Assembly (NCBI GenBank): GCA_017381715.1
Contig: JAFOBR010000094.1
Location: 1-59,226 of the forward strand
Length of the DNA stretch: 59,226 nucleotides
DNA from: Clostridia bacterium
Lineage (GTDB): Bacteria; Bacillota; Clostridia; Oscillospirales; CAG-382
Direction of reading: 5' to 3'
Positions 42,960 to 50,867 of the stretch are shown here, in pieces (position 1 is the stretch's first letter; the number at the start of each line of letters is the position of its first letter). The notes beneath the pieces are model-generated. The model made no database searches, was not told the origin of the DNA, and was given only the letters and a program-made list of their open reading frames with translations. Both the position numbers and the translations under genes were made by a program.

Positions 42960-43095
42960 TTCCATATTATGAAAAAACAAAATCCACCCTGCAAAAAGCA
43001 GGGCGGAAAACACTCGTAATATACAGAACACCTTGCTTTTTCGCAGATGTTATTCACTGTATATGTATTTTATCACAAAGCGTTGTTTTTGTCAA
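42960..43095 (-). promoter_or_regulatory. Repeated promoter-leader module, copy A
   Basis: TTGACA (43090-43095), 17-nt spacer, TAAAAT (43067-43072), then about 110 nt of leader. The leader has the motif ATATACAG, a hairpin closed by ACATCT/AGGTGT, and a terminator-like stem CCGCCCTGC/GCAGGGTGG (42984-43006) followed by T-rich sequence. The same order and most of the same bases occur in copy B at 57405-57536. Class unknown. Confidence 0.75.
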
Positions 43096-43107
43096 CACTT
43101 TTTTGTA

Positions 43108-44055
43108 TCAAGGCTTGCAGATGCCGCAGGGGGAATAGCCGTCTTCGATCAGCTCTTCCCTGGTGCCTTCGAAGACCTGCTTGTTGTTTTCGCTTATCTT
43201 GCTTACCGAAGAGCAATCGGGATTGTGAAACTTCTTTGAATTGGTATTGAGAACGTAGGTATTCGTCTGCTCCGTACGGGATACTTCGCTGTCCGATTCA
43301 TTCAGTCGGCTTTCACCGGTGGCGTAATCGATTTCGATATTCGGCTGTGCGTTGTAAACGAATACGTTAAAGCAGATTCCCTCGCCCTCGTCCTCCACGG
43401 AATAGGCTTCCATAAGAACACCGCGGCAAAGCAGGTCGTCGCCATCAAAAATTGGGGTAACGCGGTACATAACGTGGTTGCCCGTTTCCTTTACATAGTC
43501 CGCAACCATATTTTCAAAAGGGAGCATTCCCGTTACGTTCATATATCTGGTGCCCGTAACAAGATTATTTACGTTTGCGTTTTCACCCGTAAGCTGGTAT
43601 CCGATAAGATGACAGCGGTTGTAAAGATACTTTCCGTCAACACAATCGTATTTAACGGTGTGCCAGCCCGTGGGCTTTACCTGACCAATATTGCCTCTGT
43701 CCTCGGTGGGCATAAGCTCCTTGCCGATACAGGCTATGGTAACACCGCATCTGCCCAGAGAGTCAAGCTCGCTGTAAAATTCGTAAGGATCCGCCACTAT
43801 CTCGTTTTCGGTAAAATAAGGAGTATTATCGTTAACGGCAACATACGGCTTGTCGGAAAAAGCGGGGATATCCTTTAAAGAAAATCCCTCTTTGCCTATA
43901 TCGGGCTTGGGTTCTTCAACAGATACTTCTTCTGTAAAAGAGCTTTCCTGCGCAGGCAAGGAATTATCCTTGGGCGGTTCGGGGCTTACGCAAGCGGAAA
44001 CAAGGAGAGAAAATACAAGAAGTAAAGATAAAACAAATAATCCCTTTTTTATCAT
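43108..44055 (-). CDS. Lipoprotein DNA/RNA non-specific endonuclease
   Basis: The 315-residue product has a lipobox (LLVSAC, Cys about residue 22), a Glu/Pro/Ser linker, and a beta-beta-alpha-metal nuclease domain (about 70-240). Its catalytic region YNRCHLIGYQLTG carries the active-site His and a metal-binding Asn in NVNNLVTGTRYMN. The C-terminal 45 residues form a small Cys/His metal-binding module (FHNPDCSSV, GYSPCGICKP), like that of Ada. Such enzymes degrade extracellular nucleic acid for nutrition or uptake. Its start overlaps the preceding gene by four bases. Confidence 0.88.
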   Translation of the reverse strand: MIKKGLFVLSLLLVFSLLVSACVSPEPPKDNSLPAQESSFTEEVSVEEPKPDIGKEGFSLKDIPAFSDKPYVAVNDNTPYFTENEIVADPYEFYSELDSLGRCGVTIACIGKELMPTEDRGNIGQVKPTGWHTVKYDCVDGKYLYNRCHLIGYQLTGENANVNNLVTGTRYMNVTGMLPFENMVADYVKETGNHVMYRVTPIFDGDDLLCRGVLMEAYSVEDEGEGICFNVFVYNAQPNIEIDYATGESRLNESDSEVSRTEQTNTYVLNTNSKKFHNPDCSSVSKISENNKQVFEGTREELIEDGYSPCGICKP

Positions 44056-44450
44056 CTTTCGTAAACCTCTTTTGTGATCTTTTCGTGGGAGGTTCCCTCA
44101 AAATCAACCGTTTGGGTAATTTGGAACCCTTCTGCGGAAAGCACAATATCTAAGCTCATATCCGCAGGATAAACTCTGTTCCAGCGGTAAACGGTTATTT
44201 TGTTGGTTACAGGTAAAAATTCCTTTATTCCTCTGTCTTCAACAAACAAAACTGTGTTTTCGCTTGCTGAGCCGGACATTATCTCATAAGGAATTTCCGC
44301 GCTTGATACAAGCTTTTCGGAAAAAGGGAAGATGGTAAGACTGTTTTGAAGATTATTCTTTATATCCCAAAGCACCTTGCTGTCACGGCTTTGGCGGCGG
44401 TTGTTAAACAGCATTCCGTTATTATCGTCAAGACAAATAATAATTTCCAT
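44052..44450 (-). CDS. Conserved hypothetical protein upstream of the nuclease
   Basis: The 132-residue soluble protein begins MEIIICLDDNNGMLFNNRRQSRD, with a hydrophobic strand then a DDNNGMLFNNRR loop, and ends in a beta-rich segment. I do not recognise a characterised family, though I have the impression that similar small proteins lie next to clostridial nucleases. It overlaps the nuclease start by four bases and follows birA by 13 bases, so it is made with both. Confidence 0.7.
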   Translation of the reverse strand: MEIIICLDDNNGMLFNNRRQSRDSKVLWDIKNNLQNSLTIFPFSEKLVSSAEIPYEIMSGSASENTVLFVEDRGIKEFLPVTNKITVYRWNRVYPADMSLDIVLSAEGFQITQTVDFEGTSHEKITKEVYER

Positions 44451-44463
44451 AAAACCTCTTTTT

Positions 44464-45180
44464 TTATTTCAATCTTACGGAAATTTCGCCTGTGCGAAGC
44501 ACTTCCGTTTTGCTTCCGTAATCTACAATAAGTCCGCACTCATCGTCAATATCCTTGGCAAATCCATATGTTTTTTCGCTTCCGCGGATAACGAATATCT
44601 CTTTGCCGATAACGACGCTTTTTTCTCTGTATTCATTAACAAAGCTTTCGGGGCGGGGATACAGACTTAATATTCGGTTTGTAATCTCTGCGGCAAGATC
44701 TATCTTTTCGTCTGCCGTAAGGCATATTCCAAGATGGGTGGCGATATCTTTTATCTCTTTCTCAAAACCGCCTTCGGGAGCTACAAGGTTTATACCTATT
44801 CCCAATATTACGGCTGCGGGCTTTTCGCTGCCGTCAAAAACAGCTTCCGCCAGAATTCCGCAAACCTTTTTGCCGTCTTTTATAATATCGTTAACCCATT
44901 TAATACCGCATTTTACGCCGTATTTTTCGTATATCACCTGCGTTACCGCAACTGCGGCGGCAGAGGTTATAAGCGAAAAACTGTCTTTTTCCGGCTTTAA
45001 AACCAAGCTCATATACAGCCCGCCTGCAGGGGAAATAAAGCTTCTGCCCATTCTCCCTCTGCCTGCTGTCTGTCTGCCTGCAACTATTGTAAAGCCTTCT
45101 CGGGCAACGTGCAGATATTCCCGCAGTGCTTTGTTGGTGGAATCAACTTCGGGGTAGTATAAAATATCAGATCTGTTCAT
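44464..45180 (-). CDS. birA: Biotin--[acetyl-CoA-carboxylase] ligase (no HTH domain)
   Basis: Attaches biotin to carboxylase carrier proteins. The 238-residue product has the biotinyl-AMP-binding loop GRQTAGRGRMGRSF, the substrate strand CGIKWVNDI, and the C-terminal SH3-like cap. It lacks the N-terminal DNA-binding domain of group II BirA, so it cannot repress biotin genes. I place the start at ATG 45180, which lies inside the end of the YfhO-like gene (14-base overlap) and probably depends on coupled translation because no strong ribosome site is seen. Confidence 0.9.
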   Translation of the reverse strand: MNRSDILYYPEVDSTNKALREYLHVAREGFTIVAGRQTAGRGRMGRSFISPAGGLYMSLVLKPEKDSFSLITSAAAVAVTQVIYEKYGVKCGIKWVNDIIKDGKKVCGILAEAVFDGSEKPAAVILGIGINLVAPEGGFEKEIKDIATHLGICLTADEKIDLAAEITNRILSLYPRPESFVNEYREKSVVIGKEIFVIRGSEKTYGFAKDIDDECGLIVDYGSKTEVLRTGEISVRLK

Positions 45181-47644
45181 AGTAATCGTCTGTAAGCATA
45201 CAGCCCTTTTTCTCTTTGCGGGTATATTTGGATATAACCAGATATACGCCGAGAATAAGCGCACCGCAAACGGTAACTATTGCGCCGGTGGAAAAACCGG
45301 GAGTGTTGTAGGTGAATTCGATCACATTTTCACCCGCTTCACATTCAACAGCCACAAAGCCGTAGGTTACGGTGTTAACATCCACAGCCTTGCCGTTTAC
45401 TGTTGCAGACCAGCCCTTATCCGCAGGAACGGAGAAGAATACCACGTTGGGTTTATCCAGAGAAATGCTTGCTTTAAAGCCCTTGGAATTGTACTCGAAA
45501 TTATCGCAGGTGTTTTCTTGTCTTTCCAGCACGCTGTCCTTGTAGGTCTGTTCGCCGGATTTAGCTCCGTTAACGAACTTTACTTCTTTCATAAACTGTG
45601 AGTAATAATCCGCCATATTGTCGGGAACTACAAGATAGGTGCAAAGCAGGGAATGGCGTACGGATTTTGTGCATTTTTCGAATTCGCTTTCTGTCATGAA
45701 CTCGTTATAGGTAAAGCCCATGTTCAGATAATATTCGTTTTCGTAAATGGCAAAACCGTTCTGGGTATCCTTGTAAACGAAGCCAACGGTATTGTGTTTA
45801 TCCTTTTTACCTTCCACGATAAAGGAATATTTAACGGAAAGGAAGGCTTTGAGTCCGTATTTGCTTGCTTCCGCACGGCTTCCCACGGAACGGGAAACGC
45901 CAACCATGGGGTAGAATGTCATTATGGAAGCGGGTACGATGGTATTGAAGCATTCAACACCGGGGTATCCCCAGTAAAGACTAAGGTTATCAAGGGTGGA
46001 TATATTGCCCGAACGGTAAAAATCGGTTCTGTAAAATTCTTCTTCGGGGTCTTCCAATTCAACCTCTCCGGTTATCGCCTGACCGATAAGAAAATCCGAA
46101 GAATATGAGTGGCATTTACCGTAAATAATGTGGTTTATGCCGTATACGCATATAATTATTCCCGTCATTATCAAGGCTATCTTGCCTTCTTTTGATGTGC
46201 CGCGTACGTATTTGATGAAATACCATACAAGTCCCAAAGAAATAGCGGTTATAAGGATGGTTACCCAATATCTGTCAAAAAACTGGGTGGAGGACATGGT
46301 GGTTTTTCCGTCCTTGGTGGTCCAGCAAAATCCTACGGGAATAGCAATGGCGGCGCACAGCACGGAGTGTAGCCATACGCTTCCGTTCCAGTTGGTCTTC
46401 AGATCATCCAAAGCTACAATGGTGGCAACCACAAACATCAACACAAGCATATATACCCAGCGGGCGTAATATGAGGTGTTGAAAAGGAAGAACATAGAGT
46501 TAAGCACGGGTACAAGACAGCATACCGCAAGGAACGCGCACAGCACCTTAAGCCAAGTGCCCTGCTTTTTCCGTCTGAAGAATGCAAATACGCCGGTAAG
46601 ACCGAACATAGGTATCCAAGCCGCGTTGGAAGCCCAACGGGTCTCGTGTCCGTAATAGAAATTGGTACGGGATGCTATATCGGGAGGAAAGAAAAGGCTT
46701 TGCAGAATGTGTCCGTATCTCTTGGTGTAAAGAGTAATTTCTTTTCCGAAGAATCCAAAGGTTATGCCGCCGTCGGATTTTTGCCAGAAGAGTGCATCCG
46801 CAAGGTTATCATATCCCACTCTGTCAAGTCTGGGGTTGTCCATAACGCCCACAGCCGCAGGCAAAAACAGGATTGCGGAAAGCAGTACGCCCACAACCGA
46901 TTCAAACGCCATAAGCAGGAACTTTTTAAAGGTTATATTAAAGTTTTTATCAAATATTCTTATAAGGAAATATATTATGCAGAATACGACCTGTCCCGCA
47001 AACATAAAGTAATTGCACATTGCGTTAACTGCTACAGCCAGCGCAAAAATACCCCGTCTGTCGTTTTGTACAAGCTCTTCCATACCGATAAGCAGGAGAG
47101 GGAAGAGTACAACTACTTCATGGAACTGGTTAAAGAAGGTGTTGTATATCTGAAAACCGCAGAATGCGTACAGCAATCCGCCCAGAACGGCGTAATCCTG
47201 CTTTTTAACAAATCTCTTTAAATAGGTGTATGCAACCAGAGAAGCACATCCGTATTTAAGAATATATATAGGAGCCATAAGGTAGGGCGCCCAAGTGGAA
47301 GGGAACAGACACATGAGCCAGAAGAAAGGCGAGCCTAAAAGATAATAGGAATATGTGCCCGTAAAGTTTGCGCCAAGGTCGGTAAGCCAGTCCCAACGCA
47401 AAGAGCCGCTCCGCACCATTTCAACGCAGTGCTCGTAAAAAGGTATCTGCTGTGCGTTGTAATCGCCGAAGAACAAAAAGATAGGGTGTCCTGTTCCAAC
47501 CCATTCATAGATAACGAAAGGAAGCATAATAATACTTCCCAGTATGATGGCGTAAAAGAACGCCTTTTTATAATATAGATAATTTCCGCCCTTTTTGGGG
47601 GTGGGAATATCTACGGTGTTTTGTGTTTTGATTGCGTTGTCCAT
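45167..47644 (-). CDS. YfhO-family polytopic membrane protein
   Basis: The 825-residue product has an N-terminal half with 12 or more membrane helices (DYNAQQIPFYEHC in the first outside loop, with the Asp typical of GT-C-like folds), a large extracellular C-terminal domain (about 500-780) and a final helix. YfhO proteins are GT-C-type glycosyltransferases; in B. subtilis and Listeria, members decorate teichoic acids. ATG 47644 is preferred, nine bases after GGAGG; ATG 47650 is too close to that site. It heads the operon with birA, the hypothetical protein and the nuclease. Confidence 0.8.
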   Translation of the reverse strand: MDNAIKTQNTVDIPTPKKGGNYLYYKKAFFYAIILGSIIMLPFVIYEWVGTGHPIFLFFGDYNAQQIPFYEHCVEMVRSGSLRWDWLTDLGANFTGTYSYYLLGSPFFWLMCLFPSTWAPYLMAPIYILKYGCASLVAYTYLKRFVKKQDYAVLGGLLYAFCGFQIYNTFFNQFHEVVVLFPLLLIGMEELVQNDRRGIFALAVAVNAMCNYFMFAGQVVFCIIYFLIRIFDKNFNITFKKFLLMAFESVVGVLLSAILFLPAAVGVMDNPRLDRVGYDNLADALFWQKSDGGITFGFFGKEITLYTKRYGHILQSLFFPPDIASRTNFYYGHETRWASNAAWIPMFGLTGVFAFFRRKKQGTWLKVLCAFLAVCCLVPVLNSMFFLFNTSYYARWVYMLVLMFVVATIVALDDLKTNWNGSVWLHSVLCAAIAIPVGFCWTTKDGKTTMSSTQFFDRYWVTILITAISLGLVWYFIKYVRGTSKEGKIALIMTGIIICVYGINHIIYGKCHSYSSDFLIGQAITGEVELEDPEEEFYRTDFYRSGNISTLDNLSLYWGYPGVECFNTIVPASIMTFYPMVGVSRSVGSRAEASKYGLKAFLSVKYSFIVEGKKDKHNTVGFVYKDTQNGFAIYENEYYLNMGFTYNEFMTESEFEKCTKSVRHSLLCTYLVVPDNMADYYSQFMKEVKFVNGAKSGEQTYKDSVLERQENTCDNFEYNSKGFKASISLDKPNVVFFSVPADKGWSATVNGKAVDVNTVTYGFVAVECEAGENVIEFTYNTPGFSTGAIVTVCGALILGVYLVISKYTRKEKKGCMLTDDYYEQI

Positions 47645-47715
47645 AATCATTTACCTCCGCCGGGTTCATTTTACAACACAGTGTAAAAATTGTCAATAAA
47701 AAATAAAAAAACCTC

Positions 47716-47745
47716 TTGACAAGAACAGACAACGTGTGTTATAAT
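47716..47745 (+). promoter_or_regulatory. Promoter of tRNA-Thr and tRNA-Tyr
   Basis: TTGACA (47716-47721), 18-nt spacer, TATAAT (47740-47745), 26 bases upstream of tRNA-Thr. Confidence 0.88.
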
Positions 47746-47771
47746 TACGCCCGTCGCAAACAGTTGCATTT

Positions 47772-47846
47772 GCTGGTGTGGCTCAACGGTAGAGCAGCTG
47801 ATTTGTAATCAGCAGGTTGGGGGTTCGATTCCCTTCACCAGCTCCA
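47772..47846 (+). tRNA. tRNA-Thr (anticodon TGT)
   Basis: Cloverleaf with acceptor arms GCTGGTG and CACCAGC, anticodon loop TTTGTAA (anticodon TGT), discriminator T and encoded CCA (47844-47846). It lies ten bases before tRNA-Tyr and shares its promoter. Confidence 0.95.
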
Positions 47847-47855
47847 TTTTAATAT

Positions 47856-47940
47856 GGGGGAATTCCCGAGCGGCCAAAGGGGGCAGACTGTAAATCTGTT
47901 GTCAGTGACTTCGGTGGTCCGAATCCACCTTCCCCCACCA
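47856..47940 (+). tRNA. tRNA-Tyr (anticodon GTA)
   Basis: Class II tRNA with a long variable arm; acceptor arms GGGGGAA and TTCCCCC, anticodon GTA, discriminator A and encoded CCA (47938-47940). Its last six bases are the first six of a perfect 50-bp palindrome that follows. Confidence 0.95.
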
Positions 47941-47984
47941 ATAGTAAAAGGACATCCAATTGGATGTCCTTTTACTATTGGTGG
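47935..47984 (+). repeat. Perfect 50-bp palindrome overlapping the 3' end of tRNA-Tyr
   Basis: Positions 47935-47959 and 47960-47984 are exact reverse complements, with no loop bases except those needed to turn. The left arm starts with the CCACCA of the tRNA 3' end. It probably serves as the terminator and processing structure of the tRNA operon, but no long T run follows and the full symmetry through CCA is unusual. Confidence 0.85.
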
Positions 47985-48285
47985 AATGAAGCGTTCCCTT
48001 GCAGAAACATTAAGCAGCCTTCGGCTATGAAGACGCTTACGCTAATGAAGTGTGCCTACGGCACGATAAAGAACGCTTCGCTTCATACGAGCTATGCTCG
48101 TGCTTCGTAGGGCGTAAGCCCTGCTTCATATTTGCGTAAGCAAATGCTTCATTTACAAAACTTCGTTTTGATGATATGCAATTCCTTACGGAATTGATGA
48201 TATACAATGCTTCGCATCGATTATACGATCTCCGTGTGTGCCATACACGTCTTCGCCGTGATAAACGTCCCCGAAATGTCACATT
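47985..48285. repeat. Array of about ten short hairpins with recurring linkers
   Basis: About 300 bases with no gene consist of successive 4-6-bp hairpins with tight TTC, TAC, TTAC or GTAA loops. Examples are AGCC/GGCT, GTGCC/GGCAC, ACGAGC/GCTCGT, AGGGC/GCCCT, ATTTGC/GCAAAT, AAAAC/GTTTT, AATTCC/GGAATT and ATGC/GCAT. They are separated by linkers of about 7-10 bases: ATGAAG-type at first, then its reverse complement GCTTCAT, then GATGATAT(A/G)C. No ATG-started frame with a ribosome site is seen. Function unknown; a terminator-like hairpin and the Nif3 promoter follow. Confidence 0.75.
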
Positions 48286-48288
48286 GAT

Positions 48289-48320
48289 CTCAAGAGAATC
48301 TCTTGCGTTTTTTGCGTTTT
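48289..48320 (+). terminator. Weak terminator after the hairpin array
   Basis: CAAGAG (48291-48296) pairs with CTCTTG (48300-48305), followed by CG and two T runs. It ends transcription leaving the tRNA/array region; its T run doubles as promoter spacer for the next gene. Confidence 0.55.
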
Positions 48321-48331
48321 TGTGGTATTAT
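48303..48331 (+). promoter_or_regulatory. Promoter of the Nif3/PHP/DUF2809 operon
   Basis: TTGCGT (48303-48308), 17-nt spacer, TATTAT (48326-48331), 20 bases before the start codon. Confidence 0.65.
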
Positions 48332-48351
48332 TATCAAAAGGCGGTGGATAT

Positions 48352-49131
48352 ATGAAGGCAAAGGAAATATTTGAAAAGCTTTTGAGCGATTCTTACGAGC
48401 TGCTCGAGAACACCTGCGACGGTCTTATCGCGGGCGATGAGAATAAAGAGGTAAAAAAGATCGGTGTCTGCTTCAAATTGACTGCGGAGCTTATTTGTGT
48501 CGCCAAAGAGGGGGGCGTGGATATGATCATCACCCACGAGCCTACCTTTTCTCACGGCGACCGCCGCGAGGACGCCTGTCCCTTTGACCTTAAAAAATGG
48601 GCTTTGCTTGATGAAAGCGGAATAACCCTGTACCGCTTCCACGATCACGCCCACCATCGGGAAAAGGATTATATCCACGCAGGATTTATAAAAGCGCTGG
48701 GTCTTAAGATAAAGCGTAAATATCCGCCGGAAAGCCTTGGTGTGCGCCGTTACGAGCTTGCGGAAGAGATCACCGCGGCGCAGTTGGCGGAAAGAATAAA
48801 GGAAATTCTCGGCATCGAATTTCTCCGTGTCGTCGGAAAGGCTGATTTTCCGTTAAAAACGATATGTCTCGGTCTGGGCGGGGTTGGTTTTAACCAGATA
48901 AACAAGCTGTTTGACCCCGGTTGCGATCTGTTTGTTACGGGTGAAACGGGGGAGGTCTGCGTTGCGGAATACCTGCGTGACGCCTGCTTTTTCGGCGAGA
49001 ACAAAGCGCTTTTCATTCTGGGGCATTACGGCTCCGAATTTTCGGGAATGAAGCTTTTGGCGGAGGATATGAACAAAACCTTCGGCAACACCGTGTTTTT
49101 GGACGGTAAGGAAGTGTATTACGGTATATAA
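48352..49131 (+). CDS. Nif3-like dinuclear metal centre protein
   Basis: The 259-residue product belongs to the Nif3/YqfO (GTP cyclohydrolase I type 2-like) family, toroid-forming proteins with a two-metal site. HEPTFSHGD (about residue 61) and the C-terminal GHYGSEFSGMK contribute metal-binding His and Glu. The biochemical role is still debated. ATG 48352 has GGCGGTGG upstream; an in-frame ATG ten codons earlier overlaps the -10 region. It is first of three co-directional genes. Confidence 0.85.
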   Translation: MKAKEIFEKLLSDSYELLENTCDGLIAGDENKEVKKIGVCFKLTAELICVAKEGGVDMIITHEPTFSHGDRREDACPFDLKKWALLDESGITLYRFHDHAHHREKDYIHAGFIKALGLKIKRKYPPESLGVRRYELAEEITAAQLAERIKEILGIEFLRVVGKADFPLKTICLGLGGVGFNQINKLFDPGCDLFVTGETGEVCVAEYLRDACFFGENKALFILGHYGSEFSGMKLLAEDMNKTFGNTVFLDGKEVYYGI

Positions 49132-49148
49132 CAGGAGAAAAGAACAAT

Positions 49149-50033
49149 ATGCAAAAAGATATTTTCGGAAACGACCGTTACAAGGTCGGGCTTCACATAC
49201 ACACAAATTTATCCGACGGAAGATATCCTCCGAAGGAAGTTGCAAGAATATATAAAGCCGCAGGATTTGACGCTGTCGCTTTTACCGACCATTGGGTGTA
49301 CGGTGAGGGCGGGGAGATAGACGGGCTTACCGTCCTTTCCGGCTGTGAATATAATCTTGGCAGATACGATACTATAGAGGGCGTTATACATATCGTGGGA
49401 GTGGGTATGAACAAGGATCCCCGGATCCCCCGCGATACCGCAACGCGTCAGGGTGTGGTTGATGCCATCAAAGAAAACGGCGGTATCGCTATCTGGGCGC
49501 ATCCCGCCTGGTCGCTTAATTCCTTTGACGATACGAAAACCGTAGACGGGTTTGACGGGGTGGAGATATACAACTCCGTTTCAAATGCGTTGCAGAGCTG
49601 CCGTCCTTATTCAGGTTATTTCGTTGATGTTCTTGCAAACAAAGGCGTAATATATCCCATTATGGCTACCGACGATACCCATTTTTATAACGGCGAGGAC
49701 GAAACCCGTTCGTATATAATGGTAAAAGCAAGATCAAACAGCGCAGAGGATATAAAGGAAGCCATACTTAATAAGGATTTTTACGCCACCCAGGGACCCG
49801 AGCTTCATTTCAGACGGGACGGGGACGTTATCAGGCTGGATTGCTCCGAATGCGTTAAGATAAATATAGTATCCAATATAACCTGGGTGCCCGACAGAGT
49901 GTTCAAGGGCGAAACACTTACCCGCGCGGAATACCGCATCAAGCAGGACGAAAAATGGGTAAGAGCCGAGGTCACGGATAAAGACGGCAACTGCGCCTGG
50001 AGCAACGTTATTGATTTAACGGTGGAATGTTGA
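49149..50033 (+). CDS. PHP-domain phosphoesterase
   Basis: The 294-residue product is a PHP metal hydrolase. HIHTNLSDG (first His pair) is followed by FTDHW (second), CEYN, IWAHPAW (His) and TDDTH (Asp/His), all expected metal ligands for a three-metal site. A beta-rich C-terminal domain (about 215-294) follows. The family includes nucleoside and histidinol phosphatases; the substrate is unknown. It lies 17 bases after the Nif3-like gene, and its stop overlaps the next start by one base. Confidence 0.85.
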   Translation: MQKDIFGNDRYKVGLHIHTNLSDGRYPPKEVARIYKAAGFDAVAFTDHWVYGEGGEIDGLTVLSGCEYNLGRYDTIEGVIHIVGVGMNKDPRIPRDTATRQGVVDAIKENGGIAIWAHPAWSLNSFDDTKTVDGFDGVEIYNSVSNALQSCRPYSGYFVDVLANKGVIYPIMATDDTHFYNGEDETRSYIMVKARSNSAEDIKEAILNKDFYATQGPELHFRRDGDVIRLDCSECVKINIVSNITWVPDRVFKGETLTRAEYRIKQDEKWVRAEVTDKDGNCAWSNVIDLTVEC

Positions 50034-50407
50034 TGAAAAAAAGACGTATAATCTATGCATTGTTGTTTTTGTCGGTACTGCTTGCGGAGATATTAATAGC
50101 TTTGTTTGCAAAGGATGCTTTTGTCCGTCCCTACGTGGGGGATATGCTGGTGACAGTTCTTATCTGCTGCTTTTTGCGTATCTTTTTCCCGACCGGCGTA
50201 AAGCTGCTGCCGGTGTACGTGTTTTTGTTTGCCGCGGCGGTGGAATTCGGGCAATATTTGGATATGGTAAAGCTTTTGGGGCTTGAGGGAAACAGATTAA
50301 TTTCGGTCTTGCTGGGCAGAACCTTCTCCTTTCCCGATATTCTGTGTTATGCTGTAGGGTGTATTCTGTTTTTCGGTGCAGAGCTTTACGTAAGAAAACG
50401 AATATAA
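50033..50407 (+). CDS. DUF2809-like small membrane protein
   Basis: The 124-residue product has four membrane helices, with the conserved acidic pattern PYVGDML in the first loop, AVEFGQYL in helix three and LLGRTFSFPDILCYAVG near the end, as in DUF2809 proteins. Function unknown. ATG 50033 shares its A with the TGA of the PHP gene, so it is translationally coupled; a terminator follows. Confidence 0.72.
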   Translation: MKKRRIIYALLFLSVLLAEILIALFAKDAFVRPYVGDMLVTVLICCFLRIFFPTGVKLLPVYVFLFAAAVEFGQYLDMVKLLGLEGNRLISVLLGRTFSFPDILCYAVGCILFFGAELYVRKRI

Positions 50408-50408
50408 T

Positions 50409-50442
50409 AAAAAATCCAGGTCCGCAGACTTGGATTTTTTCG
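50409..50442. terminator. Bidirectional terminator
   Basis: AAAATCCAGGTC pairs with GACTTGGATTTT around the loop CGCA, with one G/T irregularity and T runs on both strands. It separates the convergent DUF2809 and small membrane protein genes. Confidence 0.82.
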
Positions 50443-50451
50443 CATATACTT

Positions 50452-50751
50452 TTACCACAGCTTTAATGTCTTCTTTGATGTTATCACATTTATTATCGAG
50501 CCTGTAATGCCGATGCATATAAATATTATACCGCTTGCTTTGGGAATCGCCAGCATACATATTCCCATTATCAGCCACACCGTGCTTACGGGATTTGGGA
50601 TGAGCATTCCCGATGCCAGACACAGACATACGATTGCTATGGCAGTGGTTATTGTTACTGCTTTTGGTAAAAACGGCAAAACCGCTCCGCAAAGCAGCAA
50701 GAGACAGAATGTTCCTCCGATAACGTACGCTGCCAATTTTCTTTTATCCAT
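50452..50751 (-). CDS. Small membrane protein divergent from a TetR regulator
   Basis: The 99-residue product has three to four membrane helices (about 10-30, 35-52, 56-72 and 74-90). No family recognised. It is transcribed away from the TetR-type gene, and the shared 115-bp spacer carries two oppositely oriented copies of a 13-mer, so TetR control is likely. GGAGG precedes the ATG. Confidence 0.68.
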   Translation of the reverse strand: MDKRKLAAYVIGGTFCLLLLCGAVLPFLPKAVTITTAIAIVCLCLASGMLIPNPVSTVWLIMGICMLAIPKASGIIFICIGITGSIINVITSKKTLKLW

Positions 50752-50768
50752 AATTTACCTCCTTATTA

Positions 50769-50856
50769 ATCGAACACTTGACTATTTAATACAACTTTAT
50801 TATAATGGTGAATGGACATAAAAACAATCATCAATTTGTGAACGAGTGTTCAATTA
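50769..50856. promoter_or_regulatory. Candidate TetR operators (two inverted 13-mers)
   Basis: AATYGAACACTYG occurs at about 50769-50781 on the plus strand, overlapping the -35 of the TetR promoter. It occurs again in opposite orientation at about 50841-50856, between promoter and start codon. The pair brackets the shared region for the divergent genes and fits binding of a dimeric regulator at both. Confidence 0.5.
50778..50806 (+). promoter_or_regulatory. Promoter of the TetR gene
   Basis: TTGACT (50778-50783), 17-nt spacer, TATAAT (50801-50806). The -10 reads ATTATAAT and is nearly symmetric, so it may also serve the divergent gene. Confidence 0.8.
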
Positions 50857-50867
50857 ATGGAGAATAT

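Noticed and set aside
47985..48285. CRISPR array
   Set aside because: The repeating units are short hairpins with different stem sequences; there is no constant 24-37-base repeat, no spacers of even length, and no cas gene.
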